Assembly: GCA_910586005.1 (NCBI GenBank)
Contig: CAJUHG010000078.1
Location: forward strand, 1 to 12,415
Length of the DNA stretch: 12,415 nt
Source: an uncultured Lachnospiraceae bacterium
GTDB taxonomy: Bacteria; Bacillota; Clostridia; Lachnospirales; Lachnospiraceae
Direction of reading: 5' to 3'
This document shows, piece by piece, positions 5,200 to 10,622 of this stretch; within the stretch, counting starts at the first letter, position 1; every line of letters begins with the position of its first letter. A program made the position numbers and the translations under genes. A model generated the notes under the pieces. That model saw only the letters and a program-made list of their open reading frames with translations. It was not told the origin of the DNA and made no database searches.

Positions 5200-5298
5200 A
5201 AATTGGAAGCCTTGTATAAATACTATGATGTTGATTATAGATTGCAATGCACAGATAGCCATGTAAACAGAGTTATTTTTATGGAATATTCTGTATAA
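5200..5298 (+). pseudogene. orphan C-terminal frame after the ORF6N remnant
   Basis: An open frame without ATG encodes KLEALYKYYDVDYRLQCTDS then HVNRVIFMEYSV and a stop. A second frame at about 5165-5264 encodes KKRFDEAVKYAKNWK. Together they look like the 3' end of a small gene cut by indels. There is no ribosome binding site, and I do not recognise the family. Confidence 0.35.
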
Positions 5299-5322
5299 GG
5301 GAATAGAAAGGAAATGAAGAAG

Positions 5323-5559
5323 ATGCCAAAAGTAAAACCACCTCAAATGGAGGAGAAAAACAGAATGGTCCGTTCAATCATAGCCAAGCATAAAGAATTA
5401 GAAGGACTAAAGGATAAGGATATTGCTAAAAGACTTCCAGGGACTACACAAACTTTTCAGAATAAGTTCAAACGACCTGAGACATTTACACTTTGGGAGC
5501 TTAGACTTGTGTGTGATATTTTAAAAATCCCAGTAGAAGAAAGAGGATTGATGTTGTAA
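5323..5559 (+). CDS. small HTH-type phage regulator
   Basis: The protein from ATG 5323 is 78 residues (MPKVKPPQMEEKNRMVRSII...). An in-frame ATG at 5314 adds MKK but sits only one base after the AGAAAGGA ribosome binding site, so 5323 is preferred. The middle (DKDIAKRLPGTTQTFQNKF) is a helix-turn-helix-like segment with the third helix where XRE proteins contact DNA, followed by a short helical C-terminus (LRLVCDILKIPVEERGLML). It resembles small Cro/CI-like proteins of clostridial phages. It probably regulates early genes; its target is unknown. A repeat element (5563-5589) fills the gap after its stop. Confidence 0.75.
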   Translation: MPKVKPPQMEEKNRMVRSIIAKHKELEGLKDKDIAKRLPGTTQTFQNKFKRPETFTLWELRLVCDILKIPVEERGLML

Positions 5560-5562
5560 GTA

Positions 5563-5589
5563 GTTGTAGTTCCCAGTTATTTCTTGGTA
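5563..5589 (+). repeat. solitary copy of the GTTGTAG-type repeat
   Basis: The 27 bp begin GTTGTAGTTCCCAG and end TTTCTTGGTA. They match the first 27 bp of the 36-bp repeats at 9814 and 9903 with one substitution (T for C at position 9); the last nine bases diverge (GTAGTTAAA). It sits alone in the 56-bp gap between two small genes. See the findings for the CRISPR-repeat-mimic interpretation. Confidence 0.85.
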
Positions 5590-5615
5590 GTAGTTAAAGA
5601 AAAGAGGATAGAAAG

Positions 5616-5807
5616 ATGTTGATGGATTTAAACAAAATTAGTATTGATATGCTGATAAAATTCTGTGATTGTCAGGAGTTTGACCTTGTAATAGAACATA
5701 GATGTATTACTGGTGTTGTAAAGCAATCACCTATTGTTAGATATTATACGAAAGTAATAGAACGTGGGTGTATTACTGGTGTTGTAAAGAGAGAAGAAAA
5801 AAGATAA
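5616..5807 (+). CDS. small protein with internal 22-residue tandem duplication
   Basis: The 63-residue protein starts MLMDLNKISIDMLIKFCDCQ, with AAGAGGA seven bases upstream. Residues 25-36 (VIEHRCITGVVK) recur at 47-58 (VIERGCITGVVK), separated by QSPIVRYYTK. At DNA level 36 bp repeat with three mismatches at a 66-bp period. Without the duplication it would be about 41 residues, probably the ancestral size. The family is unknown. It follows the solitary repeat element and precedes a Rha-type gene, in a zone where phages keep small host-interaction proteins. Confidence 0.65.
   Translation: MLMDLNKISIDMLIKFCDCQEFDLVIEHRCITGVVKQSPIVRYYTKVIERGCITGVVKREEKR
5688..5789 (+). repeat. in-frame tandem duplication, 66-bp period
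   Basis: Copies at 5688-5723 and 5754-5789 agree at 33 of 36 bases, including an exact run over TGTATTACTGGTGTTG. The 66-bp period keeps the reading frame. The mismatches are confined to one short stretch, which suggests a fairly recent event. Confidence 0.9.
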
Positions 5808-5833
5808 GAACTTTAATGTAGAAATTAACTTTT

Positions 5834-6538
5834 ATGGAAAAGAAAGAAGGTTTTATGCAAGAATTAATAAAAGTAATGGGAAATGATATATTCACAGATA
5901 GCAAGATAATTGCGGAAGGAACAGGAAATCGGCATAAAAATGTGAAAGAATTAATACAGAAGTATGAAAATGACATAAAAGAATTTGGAACTTTATCCGT
6001 TTTAAACGGAGAAAGTACAGGCGGAAGACCAATAGAATTATTTCTTCTTAATGAAGAACAGGCTACTTTTGTAATAACGCTTCTTAGAAATTCAAAGAAA
6101 GTTGTTGAATTTAAAAAAGAGCTTGTTCGACAGTTCTATCAGATGCGCAAGTTCATTCTAGAAAAGCAATCGAAAGAGTGGCAAGAAACTAGAAAAACTG
6201 GGAAACTTATCCGCAAAGAAGAAACGGACACAATTCAAAGGCTGATTGAATATGCCAAGGAACAGGGAAGTGAACATACGGACAAGCTATATCTAGTTTA
6301 TTCCAAATTAGCAAATAGTATGGTAGGTATTTCAAGCCGTGATAAAGCTACAATAATACAACTTAACAATCTTTCTATGATGGAGCATATTATCTTGTGT
6401 GTAATTGATATGGGAATTCTTACTGGTAGACATTATAAAGAGATTTATCAAGATTGTAAACAACGGGTTCAAATGGTAAAGGATTTAGCTTTCTTGGAAC
6501 AGGTGATAGAGCTGCCAAATCGAATAGCAAAAGGCTAG
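5834..6538 (+). CDS. Rha-family phage regulatory protein
   Basis: The protein is 234 residues from ATG 5834 or 227 from ATG 5855. The second has GAAGG four bases upstream and gives the family-like start MQELIKVMGNDIFTDSKIIA. Residues about 8-110 form the Rha domain: a winged-helix DNA-binding region with TDSKIIAEGTGNRHKNVKEL, then TGGRPIELFLLNEEQATFVI and the RxFYxMRKFI end. A C-terminal domain of about 120 residues (GKLIRKEETDTIQRLIEYAK...) is like those found in other clostridial Rha proteins. Rha proteins regulate phage lytic genes or interfere with host integration functions. It is read with the early rightward block and appears intact, unlike the ORF6N gene upstream. Confidence 0.88.
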   Translation: MEKKEGFMQELIKVMGNDIFTDSKIIAEGTGNRHKNVKELIQKYENDIKEFGTLSVLNGESTGGRPIELFLLNEEQATFVITLLRNSKKVVEFKKELVRQFYQMRKFILEKQSKEWQETRKTGKLIRKEETDTIQRLIEYAKEQGSEHTDKLYLVYSKLANSMVGISSRDKATIIQLNNLSMMEHIILCVIDMGILTGRHYKEIYQDCKQRVQMVKDLAFLEQVIELPNRIAKG

Positions 6539-6548
6539 GAGAATTAGA

Positions 6549-6590
6549 ATGAGAAAAAATTTAAAAGAAAGAGTACTAAAAAATGAATGA
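6549..6590 (+). CDS. 13-codon leader ORF coupled to the ribbon-helix-helix gene
   Basis: ATG 6549 has AGGAG seven bases upstream, a far better site than that of the next gene. It encodes MRKNLKERVLKNE and stops at 6588-6590, just past the start of the next gene (6583), so ribosomes finishing it could restart there. It may be a translational-coupling leader or a chance frame. Confidence 0.35.
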   Translation: MRKNLKERVLKNE

Positions 6591-6762
6591 AAAGAAAAAC
6601 ATCATATCTACACAAATCAGGCTTCCAGCTGGAATACATGAGTATATTAAGCAGGAAGCCGACCGAATGGGCATAGCTCAAAATGCATTTTTAATTATTT
6701 TATTAGAACAAGGGCGCAAGCTTTGGGAAGCGGATGTTACTCATTTTCGGGAAGTGAAATAG
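6583..6762 (+). CDS. Arc-like ribbon-helix-helix protein
   Basis: The 59-residue protein starts MNEKKNIISTQIRLPAGIHE. The beta-strand (about 7-14, IISTQIRLP) and two helices (about 16-29 and 31-46, ending LLEQGRKLWEA) give the Arc/MetJ ribbon-helix-helix fold, which dimerises and inserts its strand into the DNA major groove. The ribosome binding site is weak, so translation may depend on the 13-codon leader that overlaps its start. Its last 26 bp overlap the 3' end of a second ribbon-helix-helix gene on the opposite strand. Its operator is unknown; the ACTAAATAG sites at 6943-7062 are a possible target. Confidence 0.75.
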   Translation: MNEKKNIISTQIRLPAGIHEYIKQEADRMGIAQNAFLIILLEQGRKLWEADVTHFREVK

Positions 6763-6925
6763 TACCATGTTCTTTTTCGTAAGATTCAACACCAAGTTTA
6801 ACAAAATATTCAATTTGAGCATTAGTATTTCGACTTTCCTTGCTTGCAATGTATTTTGTTTTCTTGTATGCAGTTTCATTGATTCGAATTTGCGTAGCTA
6901 TTCTTCCAGGAATAGGTGCAGGCAT
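6737..6925 (-). CDS. ribbon-helix-helix repressor (leftward)
   Basis: The protein is 62 residues from ATG 6925, eight bases after AGGAGG; a GTG at 6934 overlaps that site and is rejected. It starts MPAPIPGRIATQIRINETAY. The strand RIATQIRIN (8-16) and two helices (about 17-30 and 34-50, NAQIEYFVKLGVESYEKEHG) fit an Arc-type DNA-binding protein. It is divergent from the replication block, and its promoter (6958-6986) is flanked by symmetric TTCTATTTAGT sites, so it most likely represses itself and the rightward promoter at 7013-7041. It converges with, and overlaps by 26 bp, the other ribbon-helix-helix gene. Confidence 0.8.
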   Translation of the reverse strand: MPAPIPGRIATQIRINETAYKKTKYIASKESRNTNAQIEYFVKLGVESYEKEHGTISLPENE

Positions 6926-6942
6926 TTTATTCACCTCCTAAC

Positions 6943-6976
6943 TTTCTATTTAGTTACATATTACCACTAAATAGAA
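6943..6976. promoter_or_regulatory. operator over the leftward ribbon-helix-helix promoter
   Basis: TTCTATTTAGT (6944-6954) and ACTAAATAGAA (6966-6976) form a perfect 11-bp inverted repeat with an 11-bp centre that contains the leftward -10 (6958-6963). Probable autorepression site. Confidence 0.75.
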
Positions 6977-6986
6977 GTACTAGTAA
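6958..6986 (-). promoter_or_regulatory. promoter of the leftward ribbon-helix-helix gene
   Basis: On the minus strand TTACTA (6986-6981), a 17-bp spacer and TAATAT (6963-6958). The -10 lies between two operator half-sites. Confidence 0.7.
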
Positions 6987-6990
6987 AGTT

Positions 6991-7062
6991 TCTATTTAGT
7001 GTCTAATAGATATTGACATAAAGATTAGAATATCATATAGTTATTATTAGATACTAAATAGA
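6991..7062. promoter_or_regulatory. 18-bp inverted repeat flanking the rightward promoter
   Basis: TCTATTTAGTGTCTAATA (6991-7008) is the reverse complement of TATTAGATACTAAATAGA (7045-7062) at 17 of 18 positions. The arms stand either side of the promoter at 7013-7041, one above the -35 and one at the transcript start. They contain the same ACTAAATAG half-site as 6944-6976, so one protein could hold both promoters, perhaps through a loop. Confidence 0.8.
7013..7041 (+). promoter_or_regulatory. rightward promoter of the replication block
   Basis: TTGACA (7013-7018), a 17-bp spacer and TATAGT (7036-7041), 11 of 12 consensus bases. It drives 7078 onward. Confidence 0.88.
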
Positions 7063-7077
7063 CAGGAGGTTACAACA

Positions 7078-7287
7078 ATGACACTAAAAGAATTTCTATT
7101 TGAATTTGAAGAACTGGAACTAAAAACTAAAATCATCAATGTAACATTTTCATTTTGTTATGAAAATTTGCTAGAGCAGGTGAACAAAGAAGCAGAACTA
7201 GTTTTGACTAGTTTATTTGAGCAAATATATCTATTAACAGACCAGATGGGCGAATTAATGAACAAAGGATGGAACGGAATTGAATAA
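7078..7287 (+). CDS. small acidic protein, first gene of the replication block
   Basis: The 69-residue protein starts MTLKEFLFEFEELELKTKII and ends TDQMGELMNKGWNGIE. AGGAGG lies eight bases upstream and the strong regulated promoter at 7013-7041 reads directly into it. It is predicted to be largely helical and acidic. I do not recognise the family. Being first in the unit and tightly controlled, it may be a replication accessory or regulatory protein, but that is position only. Confidence 0.75.
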   Translation: MTLKEFLFEFEELELKTKIINVTFSFCYENLLEQVNKEAELVLTSLFEQIYLLTDQMGELMNKGWNGIE

Positions 7288-7347
7288 AAAAACAGGTGTT
7301 TCCGTTTTTTATAAATTTGGAGAATATCAAGATGGAGGTATTATATT

Positions 7348-8256
7348 ATGGCAAGACTTATGAAGGATTTTGTTAGAATCGAAAATAATTTTACGATTAT
7401 TCCAAATGAAATACTTAGAAATAAAGAAATGAAATCAAGTACAAAAAACATACTTCTTACAATGTTTGGACTTCCTTCTGATTGGGATTTTTCGATTGCA
7501 GGAATATCTACTTGTGTTTATGAAGGATATGAAACAGTACAAAAGGCATTAGTGGAACTTGAGAAAATTGGATATATAACAAGAAAGCGTGACAGAAAAG
7601 ATAACGGGACGTTTGGAGCAATGATATACACTGTTCATCAATTTCCCGTTTCAGAGGAAGAAAACACATATAAAAATAACTTTTCTAGCCAAGATGTAAA
7701 AAAACCTAAACAGGTTAAAACCAATACAGGAGAAAACCAAGATAGGGAAAAACCTGTACAGGTTTTCAAGAGACAATTAAGTAATGATAATATATTAAAT
7801 AATAATTTTGAATTAAGTAATAATTTTAAAACAAAAAAAGAAGATAATACTCTTTCTGTCGAAAGAGCAGAGAGTGTGCCAAAAAAACAGAAAAGTTCTC
7901 AAATCAAGGCTAACCGAAAGAAAGAAGCAGATGAGTTATTTGAAAAAGTATGGGCTTTATATCCCTTGAAGAAAGGTAAAGGTCAGGTTTCAAATACACA
8001 AAAGTTAAAGCTCCTAACTATTGGTTATGAAGAACTAGAAAGAGCCATATCAAGATATATACAGTATGTTGATAGTGTTGATTATCTACATTACAAGAAT
8101 GGTAGTACCTTCTTTAACAGTGGCTATATTGATTATCTAGATGCTAACTATGTGCCAGAAAAGGAAAAGAAGAAGGAGAAAAAAAATAATTTTAATAATT
8201 TTCCACAAAGAAACTATGATTTTGAAGACCTTGAGAGAAAGTTACTTTTAAGTTGA
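7348..8256 (+). CDS. phage replisome organizer / replication initiator
   Basis: The 302-residue protein has an N-terminal winged helix (about 1-110; FTIIPNEILRNKEMKSSTKN, then YETVQKALVELEKIGYITRK) of the kind in phage replisome organizers and plasmid RepA proteins. A polar linker (about 115-195) is rich in Lys, Asn and Gln. A conserved C-terminal block (about 197-272) holds LYPLKKGKGQVSNTQKLKLL and GSTFFNSGYIDYLDANY, seen at the end of many clostridial phage initiators. It should bind the phage origin and recruit the host helicase or loader. GGAGG precedes ATG. No clear iteron cluster was found inside the gene; the origin may lie here or at the repeats near 9814-9938. Confidence 0.85.
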   Translation: MARLMKDFVRIENNFTIIPNEILRNKEMKSSTKNILLTMFGLPSDWDFSIAGISTCVYEGYETVQKALVELEKIGYITRKRDRKDNGTFGAMIYTVHQFPVSEEENTYKNNFSSQDVKKPKQVKTNTGENQDREKPVQVFKRQLSNDNILNNNFELSNNFKTKKEDNTLSVERAESVPKKQKSSQIKANRKKEADELFEKVWALYPLKKGKGQVSNTQKLKLLTIGYEELERAISRYIQYVDSVDYLHYKNGSTFFNSGYIDYLDANYVPEKEKKKEKKNNFNNFPQRNYDFEDLERKLLLS

Positions 8257-8299
8257 ATAATATTTATCCCATGATAGAAAAGGTAGTTTAAGGAAATTT

Positions 8300-9106
8300 A
8301 TGAAATATATAGCAAGTTGGAGTGGTGGGAAGGATAGCACTGCAAGTATTATTTTAGCACATGAAAATAATGAGCCATTGGACCTAATTATCTTTTCAGA
8401 AGTGATGTTTGATAAGAATATCAGCGGAGAACTACCAGAACATATAGACTTTGTGAAAAATGAATGTATTCCACTGTTTGAAAGCTGGGGCTATAAAACA
8501 AAGATACTTCATGCTAACTTGACCTATATGGATATATTTTTAAGACAGCCTACAAAGGGAAAACGGTTTGGCACTGGAATGATAACAGGGTTCCCAATGT
8601 CAGGCAGATGTCAAATTAATAAAAGTGTAAAAGTTCTTCCAATAAAGCAATTTCTAAAAGAATTTAGCGAAGAATTTATCCAATACATAGGAATTGCCAT
8701 TGATGAACCAGTAAGACTTAACAGAGTTGTAAAAAGCACAAACCAAATATCATTACTGCAAAAGTATGAATGTACAGAACAGATGGCACTTAATTTGTGT
8801 AAGAAATATGATTTATTATCTCCAATTTATAAGTTTACAACAAGAGGTGGCTGTTGGTTCTGCCCGAATGCAAGAGACCCAGAATTGAAACATGTAAGAA
8901 CTAATCATAAAGATTTATGGAAGAAGCTGTTAAAGCTGGAAGAAATGCCAAACCTTATAGGAAATAAATGGAATACCCTTACACAAACAAGTATTCATGA
9001 GAAAGAAGAGCAATTTATGTGGGAAGATAGACAGATTACAATATTTGATTATATACAAGAAAAGAATCATACATTATTGGAGGTTGATACTATATGCCCT
9101 ACTTAA
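8300..9106 (+). CDS. PAPS-reductase-family (adenine nucleotide alpha-hydrolase) protein
   Basis: The 268-residue protein has the PP-loop SGGKDS at 8-13, which binds and activates ATP, as in PAPS reductase, DndC and tRNA thiolation enzymes. Further signatures are R103-C104 in SGRC, and GGCWFCPNAR with C185 and C188, a likely metal or redox pair. Phage members of this family are common in Clostridia; their substrate is unknown, and proposals include nucleic-acid thiolation or another base modification. No dnd-like partner genes occur here. The gene overlaps the next by 13 bp and forms a coupled trio with the Cys protein and the Dam methylase, which supports a DNA-modification role by association only. 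Confidence 0.9.
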   Translation: MKYIASWSGGKDSTASIILAHENNEPLDLIIFSEVMFDKNISGELPEHIDFVKNECIPLFESWGYKTKILHANLTYMDIFLRQPTKGKRFGTGMITGFPMSGRCQINKSVKVLPIKQFLKEFSEEFIQYIGIAIDEPVRLNRVVKSTNQISLLQKYECTEQMALNLCKKYDLLSPIYKFTTRGGCWFCPNARDPELKHVRTNHKDLWKKLLKLEEMPNLIGNKWNTLTQTSIHEKEEQFMWEDRQITIFDYIQEKNHTLLEVDTICPT

Positions 9107-9309
9107 TCGCAGACCAAAGAAACCCATTTATGGGGCTGAACAATCAAATCTGTAAGAATCCAGTCTATTGGTGTAGATTACATAGAATTTGGCTTTCAGA
9201 AGAAGATGTAAAACGAAAAGCATGTAAATGTAAGATGGATTTTGATTTGTTTGGTACGCATAGATGTGGAAATTTAGAGAAAAAAGCTAGGAGAAACAAG
9301 AATGAATAA
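9094..9309 (+). CDS. small Cys-rich phage protein
   Basis: The 71-residue protein starts MPYLIADQRNPFMGLNNQIC. Metal-ligand-like residues are C20, C27, H30, C44, C46 and C58 (NPVYWCRLHRIWLSEEDV, KACKCK, THRCGNLEKK), so a small zinc fold is likely. Such proteins are found near methylases in clostridial phages, from memory, with no known role. GGAGG lies inside the end of the previous gene; the start overlaps that gene by 13 bp and the end overlaps the Dam gene by 8 bp, so translation is coupled. Confidence 0.8.
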   Translation: MPYLIADQRNPFMGLNNQICKNPVYWCRLHRIWLSEEDVKRKACKCKMDFDLFGTHRCGNLEKKARRNKNE

Positions 9310-9787
9310 GGTTCACTTTAGCACAGGGAAAGATGATTGGGGAACCCCACAAAATCTTTTTGATGCACTTAATAAAGAATTTAACTTCACATTAGACCCA
9401 TGTGCCAATGACAATAACTATAAATGTGCAAAGTATTATACAAAGGAGCAAGATGGTTTAGCACAATCATGGGCGGGAGAAACCGTGTTCTGTAATCCGC
9501 CATACAGTCGAAAAACAAAATCAAATGCGGGTCAAATTGCATGGGTAGAAAAGTGCTACAAAGAAGCGCAGAAGGGGTGTACTGTAGTTCTATTGATACC
9601 AGCTCGCACAGACACTATTATGTTTCATGATTTTATCTTAGGTAAGGCAGAAATACGTTTCATCAAAGGGAGACTTAATTTTGAAATAGATGGAAAGAAA
9701 AGTAAAGATCCAGCACCGTTTCCAAGTATGATAGTAGTATTTAGAGGTAATAAAATGATAAATAAAGTGAAAGGTGTCACAATATAA
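9302..9787 (+). CDS. phage DNA N6-adenine methyltransferase (Dam family)
   Basis: The 161-residue protein has the phage Dam family signatures: WGTPQNLFDAL near 13-23, DPCA at 32-35 (binding S-adenosylmethionine), and the catalytic NPPY at 65-68 within FCNPPYSR, with a conserved core IPARTDTIMFHDF about 100-112. It should methylate adenine in a short DNA site, either to protect phage DNA from restriction or to regulate genes. The length is normal for the family. The start overlaps the previous gene by 8 bp and shares the ribosome binding site AGGAGAAA-like stretch there. The repeat cluster follows 26 bp after the stop. Confidence 0.93.
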   Translation: MNKVHFSTGKDDWGTPQNLFDALNKEFNFTLDPCANDNNYKCAKYYTKEQDGLAQSWAGETVFCNPPYSRKTKSNAGQIAWVEKCYKEAQKGCTVVLLIPARTDTIMFHDFILGKAEIRFIKGRLNFEIDGKKSKDPAPFPSMIVVFRGNKMINKVKGVTI

Positions 9788-9798
9788 GGAGAAGTACA

Positions 9799-9843
9799 GT
9801 GAAAAAAGGGATCGTTGTAGTCCCCAGTTATTTCTTGGTATGA
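9799..9843 (+). CDS. 14-codon ORF running through the first 36-bp repeat (doubtful)
   Basis: GTG 9799 has AAGGAG seven bases upstream and gives MKKGIVVVPSYFLV, stopping inside the repeat at 9841-9843. The repeat identity continues six bases past the stop and the second repeat has no start in this frame, so the sequence is probably not conserved for coding. Confidence 0.2.
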   Translation: MKKGIVVVPSYFLV

Positions 9844-9938
9844 TATACTACGGGAACCACAGTCATAGTTCCCATTTATTGTTTGGCAATGTTATTAGAA
9901 AAGTTGTAGTCCCCAGTTATTTCTTGGTATGATATACT
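9814..9938 (+). repeat. cluster of 36-bp CRISPR-repeat-like elements
   Basis: Two copies at 9814-9849 and 9903-9938 are identical over exactly 36 bp (GTTGTAGTCCCCAG at the start, TTCTTGGTATGATATACT at the end); identity stops sharply at both borders. A degenerate copy (GTCATAGTTCCCATTTATTG start) occupies about 9862-9897. Gaps are 12 and 5 bp, too short for spacers. Length and 5' sequence resemble type II CRISPR repeats (the Neisseria repeat begins GTTGTAGCTCCC). No cas gene is present. CRISPR mimic, iteron or protein-binding array are the options. Confidence 0.8.
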
Positions 9939-10006
9939 GAGGCAAAGATTGGAAGTAGAGAGGAATTTCGAGCGCGTTATGGCAAGTCTTATTTATAGGA
10001 GGTAAT

Positions 10007-10291
10007 ATGGCATTAAGTGAATTAATAACAGCAATGCAGCAGGAAATTCAGCAGAAGGAAAAAGAAAGTGAGTTATTAGCAAGTATTACAGTATTAGCGG
10101 GTTATGAAATCGCAGAGACAGCAAAAGCCATTTATGCATCCCAAAAACACATGTATTCCTTTGATGGTTATTTAGAGCAGTTATCAAAACTACAAACTAT
10201 TTTAGCAGCAGGAGTACCTTCTAATATAGCAATAGAGGCAATAGACAGTTGCATAGATATACAAGACATTATTAGATATTATAAGGTTTAA
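10007..10291 (+). CDS. phage protein of unknown function
   Basis: The 94-residue protein starts MALSELITAMQQEIQQKEKE, with AGGAGG five bases upstream. It is predicted mostly helical; residues about 5-25 form a charged, possibly coiled-coil helix, and a further helix pair ends DIQDIIRYYKV. There is no signal peptide or membrane segment. I do not recognise the family. It follows the repeat cluster and begins the row of small middle genes that leads to the ArpU-like regulator. Confidence 0.75.
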   Translation: MALSELITAMQQEIQQKEKESELLASITVLAGYEIAETAKAIYASQKHMYSFDGYLEQLSKLQTILAAGVPSNIAIEAIDSCIDIQDIIRYYKV

Positions 10292-10416
10292 ATGCAGGTA
10301 AGAATATATTAAACAATTGCGACACAATTATTATAGGTATAAGATATGGCATAAGTAGAGGCATGGCAGTAGAGATAGCGACAGCAGCAGGGAAAAATAT
10401 CATTATCCTGATTTAG
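10285..10416 (+). pseudogene. C-terminal remnant of a DUF4406-like protein
   Basis: An open frame without a start codon encodes GLNAGKNILNNCDTIIIGIR, then YGISRGMAVEIATAAGKNII and a stop at 10414-10416. The pattern CDxxxxx(G)xxIS.GMAVEIATA..GK.I is like the C-terminus of phage DUF4406/DUF7768 proteins (nucleoside deoxyribosyltransferase-like fold) as I recall it. Upstream the frame is closed at 10282-10284 and runs into the previous gene, so the N-terminal two-thirds are lost. Confidence 0.5.
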
Positions 10417-10426
10417 GAGGTAGAAA

Positions 10427-10611
10427 ATGAACGAAAAAGAGAGCTTTATAGATATTGGAAAACAGGCAGCATATTTATATAATGGTGCGTTTGAAGTATT
10501 GAAAAATGACAAGTTAGCAGAAAGAGTGGTTTTCTTGTTTTTTCAGCGATTATGTTTGGAAATAATAAAACAATGACAATGTTATTTAACATGTTTGGAG
10601 ATAAAAAGTAA
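10427..10611 (+). pseudogene. small phage protein, frameshifted at a T6 run
   Basis: ATG 10427 with AGGAGG six bases upstream opens MNEKESFIDIGKQAAYLYNG, then AFEVLKNDKLAERVVFLFF, and continues out of the likely frame to a stop at 10574-10576 (49 residues). The -1 frame from the TTTTTT run (about 10539-10544) continues SAIMFGNNKTMTMLFNMFGD and KK to 10611, just before the next ribosome binding site, which is what an intact gene would do. A single-base indel in the homopolymer explains this; slippage on the run could restore a 60-residue product. Function unknown. Confidence 0.6.
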
Positions 10612-10622
10612 GGAGACCAATT

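Noticed and set aside
5158..5346. Leftward frame 5158-5346
   Set aside because: No ribosome binding site; opposite to the rightward early block and covers the start of the HTH gene.
5688..5789. Tandem repeat as a CRISPR or iteron unit
   Set aside because: Only two copies, in frame with a coding sequence and with a 66-bp period; a gene duplication explains it better.
6767..6970. Rightward hydrophobic frame 6767-6970
   Set aside because: Antisense to the leftward ribbon-helix-helix gene and its operator; no ribosome binding site.
7288..7318. Terminator at AAAAAAC ... GTTTTTT after the 7078-7287 gene
   Set aside because: The stem is nearly all A-T with one G-C pair, and the downstream gene would be cut off from the only visible promoter.
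9814..9938. A true, functional CRISPR array
   Set aside because: Gaps of 12 and 5 bp are not spacers, the middle repeat is degenerate, and no cas gene or leader is present; only the repeat resemblance is claimed.
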